From the NCBI RefSeq assembly GCF_037055275.1, contig NZ_CP146343.1:3692501-3756500 (forward strand): a DNA stretch of 64,000 nucleotides. Reading direction: 5' to 3'. The stretch comes from Pseudomonas sp. ML2-2023-3 (GTDB lineage Bacteria > Pseudomonadota > Gammaproteobacteria > Pseudomonadales > Pseudomonadaceae). A program made the position numbers and the translations under genes. The notes below the pieces were generated by a model. That model was not told the origin of the DNA. It searched no databases and saw only the letters and a list, made by a program, of their open reading frames with translations. Shown in pieces: positions 35,136 through 44,171 of this stretch. Numbering within the stretch: the first letter of the stretch is position 1; each line of letters opens with the position of its first letter.

Positions 35136-36103
35136 TGAATGGCCTCTGGGCGATCTACATTCACCCATACGAATTTGTTCGGATCGAGCCGGGTTTCCTG
35201 ATCCAGACGGTATGCCACCAGCTTGCCGTACAGCACCGCGCTGTAATCCAGGCACGCCAGGTTGGGGCGGATCGGCGCAGGCCGACCACTGCGCCAGTAG
35301 TGACCGACAAACAACAGCGGCTCATCAATGCCGTAGCGCAACAAGGCGCTCTTCTCGGTGGAGGACAGCGGTTGTTGCGCCACGCGATCAGGCAGCGCGT
35401 CAGGCTGGAACACGATATCACCGTAGGTTTTGGGGTCGTCTTCCCAGAACTTGGTGCGAAAGAACGCCCGCGTCAGGCCGTCACCACCCGTCAGGGTCAT
35501 GCCGCCCGGCAGGCGCATGTCCGTGCCGCGCAACAGTCGGTTGAAGCTCATGTTGGCAAAACTGTCCGGCATCCCGGCCGCCTGCAAAAACGCCTCGTCG
35601 ATACAGCCATCGGGGTATTGCGCCCGCAAGGTGGCAATCACCTCGGCGTCCCAGCAGGCGTGCACCACCCGGAAACGCCCGGCGTCGACAAACAGCGGCA
35701 TGTCATAAAACCACTGCACGAACTCACGCCATTCAGCAGGGTACTGGTCGAACTGCTCGAGGGTTTCGTGGATCAGCCGGGCATGGCGCGGGGTGTGCTC
35801 ACGCACAAACTGCCTGCCACTTGCGGCGGGCGCGGGTGTGCACCAGCCCAGCGCGTTGAATTCATGGTTGCCCATCAGGCACAGGGCCTGACCGGACCTG
35901 ACCATGTCGTAAACGATATGCAGCGACTCGCGAATGCGCGGGCCGCGGTCAATGATGTCACCCAGGAACACCGCCATCCGTTGCGGGTGTCGCCAGATAC
36001 CGGCGAGTTTGCGATAGCCCAGACGCTCCAGCAGGTGCTCAAGGGTATGAGCACAGCCATGCACGTCACCGATCAGATCGTAACTGCGCGCTGGATCGAG
36101 CAT
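35132..36103 (-). CDS. Calcineurin-like metallophosphoesterase
   Basis: A 323-residue protein with the phosphoesterase motifs DLIGDVHGCAHTLEHLLERLGY (GDxHG), FLGDIIDRGPRI (GDxxDRG) and LCLMGNHEFNALGW (GNHE), plus a later VHACWD and LFVGHYW that supply the remaining metal-ligand His residues. It belongs to the PP1/ApaH-type superfamily; it is longer than ApaH and may act on phosphoproteins or nucleotides. The ATG overlaps the nadK stop (TGATG). Part of a nadK-phosphoesterase-glpG operon. Confidence 0.9.
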   Translation of the reverse strand: MLDPARSYDLIGDVHGCAHTLEHLLERLGYRKLAGIWRHPQRMAVFLGDIIDRGPRIRESLHIVYDMVRSGQALCLMGNHEFNALGWCTPAPAASGRQFVREHTPRHARLIHETLEQFDQYPAEWREFVQWFYDMPLFVDAGRFRVVHACWDAEVIATLRAQYPDGCIDEAFLQAAGMPDSFANMSFNRLLRGTDMRLPGGMTLTGGDGLTRAFFRTKFWEDDPKTYGDIVFQPDALPDRVAQQPLSSTEKSALLRYGIDEPLLFVGHYWRSGRPAPIRPNLACLDYSAVLYGKLVAYRLDQETRLDPNKFVWVNVDRPEAIQ

Positions 36104-36993
36104 CAGTCAGCCCTGCCGCCCAGTCGGCTACCCCAGCCAAGCTTGGTCCGACACACTTCATAGTAGTTGTGGTCCAACGGGTGAATCAGGCGCAGCTTCT
36201 GCGCTTTTTTGCTGACGTTGATGGTGTCGCCCGGAGCACAGGTGAAATGGTTCTGACCATCGCACGAGACTTGCGGATAGATCTGCATGTCCTTGGCCAC
36301 GACGATTTTCAGCTCGCTGTTGCCATCGACCACAATCGGGCGACTGCTGAGGGTATGGGGGTACATGGGCACGATCACAATGGCGTCGAGCTTGGGGTGC
36401 ATGATCGGGCCGCCCGCTGACATCGCGTAGGCCGTGGAGCCGGTAGGCGTCGCCACGATCAGGCCGTCGGCCTTTTGACTGCACACGAACTGACCGTCGA
36501 TATGCAGTTCGAACTCGATCATGCGCGTGGATTTGCCAGGGTGCAGCACCACGTCATTCAGGGCGTCGCCCTGGCCGATGGCTTCACCGTGACGGCGAAC
36601 TTCGGCTTGCAGCAGGAAGCGGTTCTCAACCAGGTAGTGACCGTCGAGTACTTCGGCCACTTTGACTTCCAGCTCATCCGGACGGATGTCCGTCAAAAAG
36701 CCCAGGCTGCCACGGTTGATACCCAATACCGGGACGTTGTGGCGGGCCAGTGCGCGGGCCGCGCCCAACAAGCTGCCATCGCCGCCGACCACAATCACCA
36801 TGTCGCAGACTTCGCCGAGCATTTTGCGCGACGAGGTTTGCAAGCCATGACCGGGCAACACCTCGGCGATGGTGTCTTCGAGGATCACGTGCATGTGCCG
36901 CTCAAGCAGGAATTTTTTCAGTCGGCGAACCGTGTCGAGCACTTGGGAGCTGCCCAGACGACCTATGATGCCGATATTGCGAAATTGCTCCAT
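36103..36993 (-). CDS. nadK: NAD kinase
   Basis: A 296-residue ATP-NAD kinase that makes NADP. The conserved GGDGSLLGAARALARHNVPVLGINRGSLGFLTDI motif (GGDG) and ADGLIVATPTGSTAYAMSAGGPIMHP are intact, and the C-terminus CDGQNHFTCAPGDTINVSKKAQKLRLIHP fits. Typical length. GGAGCCCC lies close to the ATG. Divergent from DUF1853. Confidence 0.97.
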   Translation of the reverse strand: MEQFRNIGIIGRLGSSQVLDTVRRLKKFLLERHMHVILEDTIAEVLPGHGLQTSSRKMLGEVCDMVIVVGGDGSLLGAARALARHNVPVLGINRGSLGFLTDIRPDELEVKVAEVLDGHYLVENRFLLQAEVRRHGEAIGQGDALNDVVLHPGKSTRMIEFELHIDGQFVCSQKADGLIVATPTGSTAYAMSAGGPIMHPKLDAIVIVPMYPHTLSSRPIVVDGNSELKIVVAKDMQIYPQVSCDGQNHFTCAPGDTINVSKKAQKLRLIHPLDHNYYEVCRTKLGWGSRLGGRAD

Positions 36994-37102
36994 GGGGCTC
37001 CTGCGGGATTCAATGCGTGCGAAAACAACGATTATGGGCGAAAGACGACGATAGACAAAACCCTTTCAGCCCCGGGGTCTGGCAAACAGCTATGCTCGCT
37101 CA

Positions 37103-38059
37103 ATGACACTCTTTCCCGACTTGCTCAACCTGCCCCACCAATTGCGCCACCCTGAGGTGCGCGACCTGGCGTGGGTGATTCTCGCCCCACCGATGCTGAG
37201 CCGCACACCCTGGCCCCAACGTCACCCATTGGCAGGCAGCGACTGGGTACAGGCCCCGGAGCAGCTTGAGCACTGGCTGCGCGAGCTGGACCGGTGCAGC
37301 GAACCGCTGCAGCACTGGCTGGCACTGGCGACCACCCGCCGCCTGGGGCGTTACTACGAGCGCCTGTGGCAATTTGCCGTGCAGCACGCGCCGGGCGTCG
37401 AGTTGATTGCGGCCAACCTGCCGATCCGCCTGGGCGGGCATACCCTGGGGGAACTGGACCTGCTGGTGCGTGACCGCGAAGGCGTGCATCACCTGGAACT
37501 GGCAATCAAGCTCTACCTAGGGCCTCAGGACGCAGACTGCACGGACCCTGCCCAATGGCTCGGCCCCGGCAGCAATGACCGGCTGGACCGCAAGCTCAAG
37601 CATTTCAGCCAGCATCAGCTCCCCATGTCCAGCCGCCCCGAAAGCCGCGAAGTCCTTGCCAACCTTGATATCCAGACGTTCAGCGCGCACCTGTGGCTCG
37701 GTGGCTACCTGCTGTATCCGTGGCCGGGCAAGGCACAGGCCCCGGCAGGCGCCAACCCCCAGCACCTGCGCGGCAGCTGGCTGCATCAGCGCGACTGGCC
37801 GGCGTTTATCCGCCAGAGCCCTGCCGGTTGCTGGCAGCCCTTGCCCCGTCATGCCTGGCTTGCCCCGGCACTCTATGGCCCCGAAGGGATTTGGACGGCG
37901 CAACAGCTCGACGTGTGGCTTGCCGAACTGCACCCCCAGGCTCCGGCCCAACTGCTGGTCCGTCTGGTGCAGAACAGTGAGGGCGACTGGGAAGAAGCCG
38001 AACGTTTGTTTTTAGTGTCCGACCTTTGGCCAAATGTGCCGGGCAACCCAGAAAGCTGA
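37103..38059 (+). CDS. DUF1853 family protein (nuclease-fold-like)
   Basis: A 318-residue cytoplasmic protein of DUF1853. [24 protein letters not shown] has the spacing of a PD-(D/E)xK nuclease core (acidic residue, then E-x-K-like LELAIK), and DUF1853 is placed in that superfamily; enzymatic activity has not been shown as far as I know. The rest of the protein is Leu/Trp/Pro-rich without membrane segments. Divergent from nadK with a 109-base gap, a usual neighbour in Pseudomonas. Confidence 0.8.
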   Translation: MTLFPDLLNLPHQLRHPEVRDLAWVILAPPMLSRTPWPQRHPLAGSDWVQAPEQLEHWLRELDRCSEPLQHWLALATTRRLGRYYERLWQFAVQHAPGVELIAANLPIRLGGHTLGELDLLVRDREGVHHLELAIKLYLGPQDADCTDPAQWLGPGSNDRLDRKLKHFSQHQLPMSSRPESREVLANLDIQTFSAHLWLGGYLLYPWPGKAQAPAGANPQHLRGSWLHQRDWPAFIRQSPAGCWQPLPRHAWLAPALYGPEGIWTAQQLDVWLAELHPQAPAQLLVRLVQNSEGDWEEAERLFLVSDLWPNVPGNPES

Positions 38060-38153
38060 CGTATCTCAGTGCGAAATCGCCCAACTCGCTTAAAGTAGAG
38101 GGACTCCGTCACACAAGAACGGAGGCTTCAGACCTGAACTGTGAGGAAACACC

Positions 38154-38702
38154 ATGTCCTGGAAAAGCACCGCCCATCACTACAGTCGAATGTCCATCGC
38201 CCTGCACTGGCTTATGGTGTTGTTGTTTGTCTTGATCTACGCCGCCATTGAGTTTCGCGGGATCTTTCCCAAGGACAGCGCCGGTCGCAACCTGATGAAA
38301 GACGCGCACTTCATGCTCGGTTTGACCGTCTTTGCGCTGGTCTGGCTACGGTTGCTGGCCCGAACCCTGGGCGTCGCGCCAAAAATCACCCCAACCCCGC
38401 CTGCCTGGCAAACAGCACTGGCCACGCTCATGCACTGGGCGCTGTACCTGTTCATGATCGCCATGCCGGTACTGGGCTACCTGGTGTTGAGCTACAACGA
38501 CAAGCCGGTGTTTTTCTACGGCTTCGACATCCTGCCGCTCACCGCCAAGGACCCTGACTTCGCCAAGCAGATCAAGAGCTGGCACGAACTGGGCGGCACC
38601 ATCGGTTACTGGCTGATCGGCCTGCATGCCGTTGCAGGGCTCGCGCACCACTACCTGATCAAGGACAACACCCTGCTGCGCATGCTGCCTGGGCGCGGTT
38701 AA
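38154..38702 (+). CDS. Cytochrome b561
   Basis: A 182-residue inner-membrane protein with four helices. Heme-ligand His residues are in SIALHWLMVLLFVLIY, KDAHFMLGLTVFALVWLRLLARTLG, LMHWALYLFMIAMPVLGYLVL and WHELGGTIGYWLIGLHAVAGLAHHYLIKDNTLLRMLPG. This is the CybB-type diheme b561, which passes electrons (for example from superoxide to quinone in E. coli CybB). GGAAACACC precedes the ATG. It converges with the downstream PLP gene, stops overlapping by 4 bases. Confidence 0.93.
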   Translation: MSWKSTAHHYSRMSIALHWLMVLLFVLIYAAIEFRGIFPKDSAGRNLMKDAHFMLGLTVFALVWLRLLARTLGVAPKITPTPPAWQTALATLMHWALYLFMIAMPVLGYLVLSYNDKPVFFYGFDILPLTAKDPDFAKQIKSWHELGGTIGYWLIGLHAVAGLAHHYLIKDNTLLRMLPGRG

Positions 38703-39622
38703 ACCTGCCGAACAAACCCCCGGCGGCCTTGCAAGCCGCCGGTGTGGACAAACACCAGACGCATCCCCCGCGCAACGACCCCTTCCTTGACTGCCTGTTT
38801 CAGGGCCATCAACGCCTTGGCTGTATACAAAGGCTCCAGCGGCAAGCCACAGGCCGCTTCGCTGTCCTGAATAAACTCCAGCAAATAGTCATCGACCCTG
38901 GCAAAGCCACCGCGACTGGCCTCTATCAACTGAAAATTGCGCTCCGTTGCCCCGCCCGCCTGCAAAATGGCTTCCACCTGTGGCGCGACACCGTGATCCA
39001 GTGGCACCGCCAGCGCGCCATACACACACCGCGCGCCCTCCTCGCCCAGCACCAGCCCGGCCAGGGTCGTGCCGGTGCCTGCCGCCAACCACCAGCCGTC
39101 GTAATCATCCCAGCCCACATCCGCCAGCTGACTGCGCACCCTGCTCACCAGCGACTTGCATCCCGAGGCTCCCACCACCCCGCCACCGCCCTCCGGCACC
39201 TGATGCAGCTTCGGGTACATGGTCTGCCAGGGCTGCCAGAAGCCGGGTTCATGGCGGGCCCGATAACCGGCAAAACCCAGCCAGTGCAACTGCATGCCAT
39301 AAAGCTCAAGGTCCAGTATGGTGGGGGTTTGCTGAGGATGACCGCGCAACAGCCCCACGGTGACAAAACCAAAACGCTTACCGGCTGCCGCCAGGGCATG
39401 CAAGTGATTGGAATGGGCGCCCCCCAGGCTGATCAACCCTTCAGCCCCCGCTGCATGGGCCGCCAGCAAGTGCTCGGTGAGCTTGAACCACTTGTTGCCG
39501 CTGATCAGCGGATCGATCAGGTCCAGACGCAGCACGGCCACCTCAACCCCTGCCTGTTCCAGCCAGTCAAGGTGCAGGCGCTGCAAGGGCGCATGGGGGT
39601 GCCAGTTGATCAAGGGCAGCAT
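38699..39622 (-). CDS. ACC deaminase/D-cysteine desulfhydrase family PLP enzyme
   Basis: A 307-residue fold-II PLP enzyme. The PLP lysine lies in ISGNKWFKL, substrate-binding SLGGAHSNHLHALAAAG follows, and a glycine-rich phosphate loop is AAGTGTTLAGLVLG. The family includes 1-aminocyclopropane-1-carboxylate deaminase and D-cysteine desulfhydrase; in gammaproteobacteria most members are D-cysteine desulfhydrase-like, and residues separating the two activities were not resolved here. Cytoplasmic. It diverges from the PBP2 gene with about 170 bases between. Confidence 0.85.
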   Translation of the reverse strand: MLPLINWHPHAPLQRLHLDWLEQAGVEVAVLRLDLIDPLISGNKWFKLTEHLLAAHAAGAEGLISLGGAHSNHLHALAAAGKRFGFVTVGLLRGHPQQTPTILDLELYGMQLHWLGFAGYRARHEPGFWQPWQTMYPKLHQVPEGGGGVVGASGCKSLVSRVRSQLADVGWDDYDGWWLAAGTGTTLAGLVLGEEGARCVYGALAVPLDHGVAPQVEAILQAGGATERNFQLIEASRGGFARVDDYLLEFIQDSEAACGLPLEPLYTAKALMALKQAVKEGVVARGMRLVFVHTGGLQGRRGFVRQV

Positions 39623-39794
39623 TAATGGGGGCTCCGTTTGAAAAAGTGCAGTTTACAGCCACAACAGTCCGTCGGCTTTCATATACAAGCCAACCAATAA
39701 CCTGACTCGACATCAGGCTTCTTGGTAAGGTGTGCGCCGAATTTCGCAGCCTGGCTGGCTGCTGCTATCTGTTGACTCACGCGAGACACACCAC

Positions 39795-41690
39795 ATGCCC
39801 GAACCGATCCCTCTTAAAGATCACGAAAGCGAAAAACGCCTGGTCAATAAAAGACTGATCGCGTGCGCGGGGCTGGTGCTGGCCATCAGTTGCGCGCTGA
39901 TCGGCCGTATGTATTTTTTGCAGGTCACCGAGTTTGACTACAACTCCACGGTCTCCGAGAACAACCGCGTACACGTGCTGCCAATCCCTCCTGAGCGCGG
40001 TTTTATCTACGACCGCAATGGCGTGCTGCTGGCCGATAACCAACCCAGCTTCAATATGACCATTACCCGCGAACGGGCCGGGGATACCGCCAAAGTGCTG
40101 GACTTGGTGATGAGCATCCTGCACCTGCCTGACGAAGACCGTGCGGTATTTGCCAAGGCCATGAAGCAGGCGCGCCACCCGTTTGATCCCTCTACCCTGC
40201 TGTACGAGCTGACGGAAGATCAAATTGCCCTGCTGGCCGTGAATCAATTCCGCCTGCCGGGTATCGATGTCGAGGCACAGTTCGTGCGCCATTACCCCCA
40301 GGGCGATCACTTTGCCCATTCGGTCGGTTATGTGGGGCGTATCAACGAAAAAGAAGCCAAACAACTGGATGCCACCCAGTACCGGGGCACGCAGTCCATT
40401 GGCAAGACCGGCATCGAACGCTTTTATGAAAATGAACTGCACGGCAAGGTCGGCTTTGAAGAGGTCGAAACCAACGCCCAGGGCCGGGTCATGCGCGTAC
40501 TGCGCCACACCGATGCCGTGGCCGGTAAAAACATCGTACTGAGCCTGGATATCAAGCTTCAGGAAGCTGCCGAAGAAGCCCTGGGCGATCGTCGTGGCTC
40601 GATCATTGCCCTGGACCCGAAAACAGGCGAAGTGCTGGCCATGGTCAGCAAACCCAGCTTCGACCCCAACCTGTTCGTGACCGGCATCAGCTCCAGGGAC
40701 TATTCGAGCCTGCGTGATTCCATCGACAAGCCGCTGTTTAACCGGGCCTTGCGTGGCCTGTATGCACCCGGCTCGACGATCAAGCCCGAAGTGGCGATTG
40801 CGGGCCTGGACAGCGGCGTGATTTCAGCTTCGACCCGGGTATTTGACCCGGGCTATTTCCAGCTGCCCAACGTTGATCACAAGTACCGCAACTGGAACCA
40901 CAGCGGCGATGGCTGGGTGGACTTGAACGCGGCAATCATGCGCTCCAACGACACCTACTTTTATGACCTGGCCTCCAAACTGGGCATCGACCGCATGCAT
41001 GACTACATGGCGGAGTTCGGGCTTGGGCAGAAGGTGTCCCTGGACATGTTTGAAGAATCGTCCGGCCTGATGCCGTCCCGTGAGTGGAAGCGCAGCACCC
41101 GCCGCCAGGCCTGGTTCCCCGGTGAAACCGTCATTCTGGGGATCGGCCAGGGCTACATGCAGGTCACCCCCCTGCAACTGGCCCAGGCCACCGCATTGAT
41201 TGCCAACAAAGGTGTATGGAACCGTCCGCACCTGGCCAAAACCGTTGACGGTACGCCGCCGGTGGATGAGCACCCGATCCCCAATCTGGTGCTGCGTGAT
41301 CCCCGGGATTGGGATCAGGTCAACCACGCCATGCAACTGGTGATGCACGACCCGCGCGGCATCGCCCGGGCAGCAGCCCAGGGTGTGCAATACCGGATTG
41401 CCGGCAAAAGTGGTACGGCACAGGTGGTGGCGATCAAGCAGGGCGAGCGTTACAACCGCCTCAAAACCGCCGAGCGCAATCGTGACAACGCCTTGTTTGT
41501 GGGCTTTGCACCAGCCGAAGATCCCCAGATCGTGATTTCAGTGATGATCGAAAACGGCGAAGCCGGTGGCCGGGTAGCGGGCCCTGTGGTGCGCAAAGTG
41601 ATGGACGCCTGGCTGCTGGACAACCAGGGCGTGCTCAAACCGCAATACGCCAGCCCGCAGGTCAAGGCGCACCCGACACCCCATGTTTGA
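39795..41690 (+). CDS. mrdA: Penicillin-binding protein 2 (class B transpeptidase)
   Basis: A 631-residue class B PBP. N-terminal membrane anchor (LIACAGLVLAISCALIGRMYFLQV), PBP-dimer domain (ENNRVHVLPIPPERGFIYDRNGVLLADNQPSFNMTI...), transpeptidase with SxxK serine S327 (PGSTIKPEV), SxN in MRSNDTYFYD and KSGTAQVV. This is PBP2, which cross-links peptidoglycan in elongation. ATG 39795 gives the MxxPIxLKDHE start usual in Pseudomonas; the frame is open from 39732. Unlike the main mrdA gene, which sits with rodA and the rlpA/mltB cluster, this copy stands alone, so it is probably a second PBP2. Confidence 0.9.
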   Translation: MPEPIPLKDHESEKRLVNKRLIACAGLVLAISCALIGRMYFLQVTEFDYNSTVSENNRVHVLPIPPERGFIYDRNGVLLADNQPSFNMTITRERAGDTAKVLDLVMSILHLPDEDRAVFAKAMKQARHPFDPSTLLYELTEDQIALLAVNQFRLPGIDVEAQFVRHYPQGDHFAHSVGYVGRINEKEAKQLDATQYRGTQSIGKTGIERFYENELHGKVGFEEVETNAQGRVMRVLRHTDAVAGKNIVLSLDIKLQEAAEEALGDRRGSIIALDPKTGEVLAMVSKPSFDPNLFVTGISSRDYSSLRDSIDKPLFNRALRGLYAPGSTIKPEVAIAGLDSGVISASTRVFDPGYFQLPNVDHKYRNWNHSGDGWVDLNAAIMRSNDTYFYDLASKLGIDRMHDYMAEFGLGQKVSLDMFEESSGLMPSREWKRSTRRQAWFPGETVILGIGQGYMQVTPLQLAQATALIANKGVWNRPHLAKTVDGTPPVDEHPIPNLVLRDPRDWDQVNHAMQLVMHDPRGIARAAAQGVQYRIAGKSGTAQVVAIKQGERYNRLKTAERNRDNALFVGFAPAEDPQIVISVMIENGEAGGRVAGPVVRKVMDAWLLDNQGVLKPQYASPQVKAHPTPHV

Positions 41691-41701
41691 AAAGCACCCC
41701 A

Positions 41702-41734
41702 GCCCTCTCCTTCCGTGAGAGGGCGCGGGCTTTT
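41702..41734. terminator. Terminator between converging PBP2 and cytochrome genes
   Basis: GCCCTCTC and GAGAGGGC form the core of a hairpin (41703-41723), extended by AGCCC and GGGCTTTT. An A-run precedes on the left (AAAAGC at 41691), so it can end both converging transcripts. Confidence 0.7.
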
Positions 41735-41737
41735 ACC

Positions 41738-43780
41738 TCAATACCGTGCATCCACCGGCTTGCCGCCTTCAGGCCAATCCTTGGCCTTGTCGACAAAGTC
41801 AGGCCGTGGCTGATGGGAGAAGTACTGCGCCACATCCACCGCTTCCTGATCCGATAGCCCGCCCTGCCCCAGCGGGAATTTTTCATGGAAGCCGATCGGC
41901 ATGTTGCGTTTGACGAACGCTGCCGCCGTGTACGTGCGTGCCATGCCCGCGCCGATATTGAACGACTCGCCCCCCCACAACGGCGGGTACACAAAGCTGC
42001 CGTCGGCATGCTTCAGGCCCTGGCCGTTGTCACCGTGGCACACCGCACATTGCTGCGCATAAATCACCTTGCCGTTTTCAGGATCGGGCTTGATGTTGGG
42101 GTCAACCTTGCCCACGCCCCGACCTGCCACTTTGTCGCCCGCGACGGTGTTCATTTTCATCCAGTCAAAATACGCCACCATCGCCTGCATATCTGGTGAG
42201 GCCACCGGCAACGGCTTGCCATCCATCGAACGGCGAAAACATCCATTGATCCGCTCCTCCAGCGTCACTTCCTTGCCCGCACGCGGCGCATAGCCGGGGA
42301 AGAACGCCGACACGCCCACAAACGGAGAGCCATCAGCCACGGTGCCCGCGTTCAGGTGGCAACTGGTGCAATTAAGCGCATTGCCAACGTTGTCCGCCAG
42401 CAATGCCTTGGTTTGCAAGTGCAAGCGCATGCCGCGCACCACCTGGTCGGCATTGGCAGCGCTGAGCAGATTGGCCAGTCGCGGCGTCACAAACGCACTC
42501 TCGTCAGTGACCAGGGGGTTGAGCTGCTTGCGCATGCTGGCCACTTGCGCGGGCTTGATCGTCGGGGCGTCATTGCCCCAACTGCTGCGCACAAAACTCA
42601 GGATTTCGGCAATTTCATCATCCCCCAGGCGCGCAAACCCGGGCATCGTGTAAACCCGTGGGTGCGTCGCAGTTTGCGGGGTTTTCCAGCCGGTCAGGGT
42701 GATGTGCAACAGGGTGGTCGGGTTAGCCGCCACGATCCCCGGATTGCCGTTCAACGGCGGGAACATGCCTTTGACACCCCCTCCATCCGGGCGATGGCAG
42801 TCGGCGCAGAACTGCGTGTAGCCCAACCCGCCACGGCTGGTAAACAGCGTGTCCGGTGCCTTGGCCGGTTCGATTGCCACAGCAGGCATCGGCAAATCAT
42901 CCTTGCCCGGTGGCAGCGACTTCAAGTAACTGGCGATGGCGGTCAAATCCGCGTCGGTGAAATGCTGGGTACTGTGATGAATGACGTCGGCCATGTTGCC
43001 CGAGACCGTGGCAAACCGGTTTTGCCCGGTTTTGAGCAACTGCACCGTGTCCCCCACCGTCCACAGATTGCGCAAGCTCAAGGCGCGCCATTCTTCAACG
43101 GTTTCACCCGCCAGGTAGTGCTTGCCACTGCGCCCCCCATCGTCCAGGGCCTTTTCCTGGAAGGCGATGCCCCGAGGCGTGTGGCAGGAACCGCAATGCC
43201 CCAGGCCCTGCACCAGATAAGCCCCCCGGTTCAGCTCGGCACTTTTGCCAGGGTCGGCAACGAACGGCTGTTGGTCGACAAAGGCCCAGTTCCATAGCGC
43301 CAGGCCCCAGCGCTGGTTGAACGGAAAGCCCATGTCCGCCTCAATATTGGCCACTTTCACCGGCGTTACGTCCTGCATCAGATAGGCGTAAAGCGCGCGC
43401 ATATCCTCTTCGCTCATCTTGACGTAGGACGGATACGGCATGGCCGGGTACAGGTTCTGCCCCGCAGGCGTCACTCCTTCGCGCATGGCCCGGTCAAATT
43501 GCTCAAAGCTGTACTGACCGATGCCGGTCTCGGGGTCTGGCGTGATGTTGCTCGAATATATCGTGCCCATCGGCGTTTTCAGTTCCAGCCCGCCTGCCAT
43601 CACAGCCCCTCCCTGGGCGGTGTGACAGGCTATGCAGTCGCCAAGCCTGGCCACGTACTGGCCCCGCTCGATCAGGGATTTTTCGGGGACAGGGGCCGTT
43701 GTCGGCTCACCGGCCTGCACCTGAACAGTGCAAAACAACGTCAGGCCGACCAGCGCCAGACGTGGGAAGGTAGAAAGCAT
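41738..43780 (-). CDS. Five-heme cytochrome c: AdhB-type triheme fused to TsdA-like diheme region
   Basis: A 680-residue exported cytochrome (signal peptide LALVGLTLFCTVQVQAGE). Five CxxCH sites by count: C49 CIACH, C196 CGSCH, C325 CADCH, C471 CTSCH, C578 CAVCH. Residues 40-405 match the triheme cytochrome subunit of membrane alcohol/gluconate dehydrogenases (GGLELKTPMGTIYSSNITPDPETGIG, PYPSYVKMSEEDMRALYAYL, PPLNGNPGI). Residues about 430-670 look like a diheme TsdA/SoxAX-type module with CTSCHLNAGTVADGSPFVGV, LEERINGCFRRSMDGKPLP, where Cys514 could be the unusual axial ligand of TsdA. Its dehydrogenase partner is not in the window, so electron source is unknown. It should act in the periplasm. 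Confidence 0.85.
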   Translation of the reverse strand: MLSTFPRLALVGLTLFCTVQVQAGEPTTAPVPEKSLIERGQYVARLGDCIACHTAQGGAVMAGGLELKTPMGTIYSSNITPDPETGIGQYSFEQFDRAMREGVTPAGQNLYPAMPYPSYVKMSEEDMRALYAYLMQDVTPVKVANIEADMGFPFNQRWGLALWNWAFVDQQPFVADPGKSAELNRGAYLVQGLGHCGSCHTPRGIAFQEKALDDGGRSGKHYLAGETVEEWRALSLRNLWTVGDTVQLLKTGQNRFATVSGNMADVIHHSTQHFTDADLTAIASYLKSLPPGKDDLPMPAVAIEPAKAPDTLFTSRGGLGYTQFCADCHRPDGGGVKGMFPPLNGNPGIVAANPTTLLHITLTGWKTPQTATHPRVYTMPGFARLGDDEIAEILSFVRSSWGNDAPTIKPAQVASMRKQLNPLVTDESAFVTPRLANLLSAANADQVVRGMRLHLQTKALLADNVGNALNCTSCHLNAGTVADGSPFVGVSAFFPGYAPRAGKEVTLEERINGCFRRSMDGKPLPVASPDMQAMVAYFDWMKMNTVAGDKVAGRGVGKVDPNIKPDPENGKVIYAQQCAVCHGDNGQGLKHADGSFVYPPLWGGESFNIGAGMARTYTAAAFVKRNMPIGFHEKFPLGQGGLSDQEAVDVAQYFSHQPRPDFVDKAKDWPEGGKPVDARY

Positions 43781-44126
43781 CGCGTTATTCCTTTAAGGCG
43801 TCGATCTGGGGTGATCCCCTCGAAACGGGCCGTGCTGGTATTGTTATTGACTCCTCACAAAGGGGTTGTACCGGCTTTTAAAGTCAGGGCGTTTGACCAG
43901 GGTCATGGCCGTTGCAACAAGGCTGCGCGAGCGCTGGCGGTACCTGTCGCCGACACCTTCTGCGGGACGGGGCCACACACGCCGGGCATCCTCGGGCCTC
44001 TGACGGCGATAATTTTTTTCCGCAATAACAAGCTGTTAGCTGCTGGCACAACAAATGCTTCCTTACACCCAAAGCACAGAACCTTGCATCCCCAGCCCCG
44101 GCCTGGAGATGCAACAACCTGCGTGA
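43781..44126. other. Intergenic region without a supported gene
   Basis: About 350 bases between the diverging cytochrome and regulator genes. Short open frames exist, but none has a family signature or ribosome binding site, and they have the composition of random high-GC frames. It must hold both promoters; AT-rich patches at 43835-43865 and 44005-44070 are candidates. Nothing else identified. Confidence 0.5.
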
Positions 44127-44152
44127 ACCCCGACGCTAAACGCGTCCGGGGT
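44127..44152 (+). promoter_or_regulatory. Hairpin in the leader of the creatine-locus regulator
   Basis: ACCCC-GACGC pairs with GCGTC-GGGGT across a 5-base loop TAAAC, with one bulged C, ending 19 bases before the start of the regulator gene. There is no T-run after it, so it is unlikely to be an intrinsic terminator; it may affect translation or be an operator. The strong ribosome binding site GAGGAGCGTAAGG follows directly. Confidence 0.4.
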
Positions 44153-44171
44153 CATCTAGAGGAGCGTAAGG

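Noticed and set aside
43884..44117. Short frames in the cytochrome-regulator gap
   Set aside because: No start signals, family resemblance or consistent codon use.
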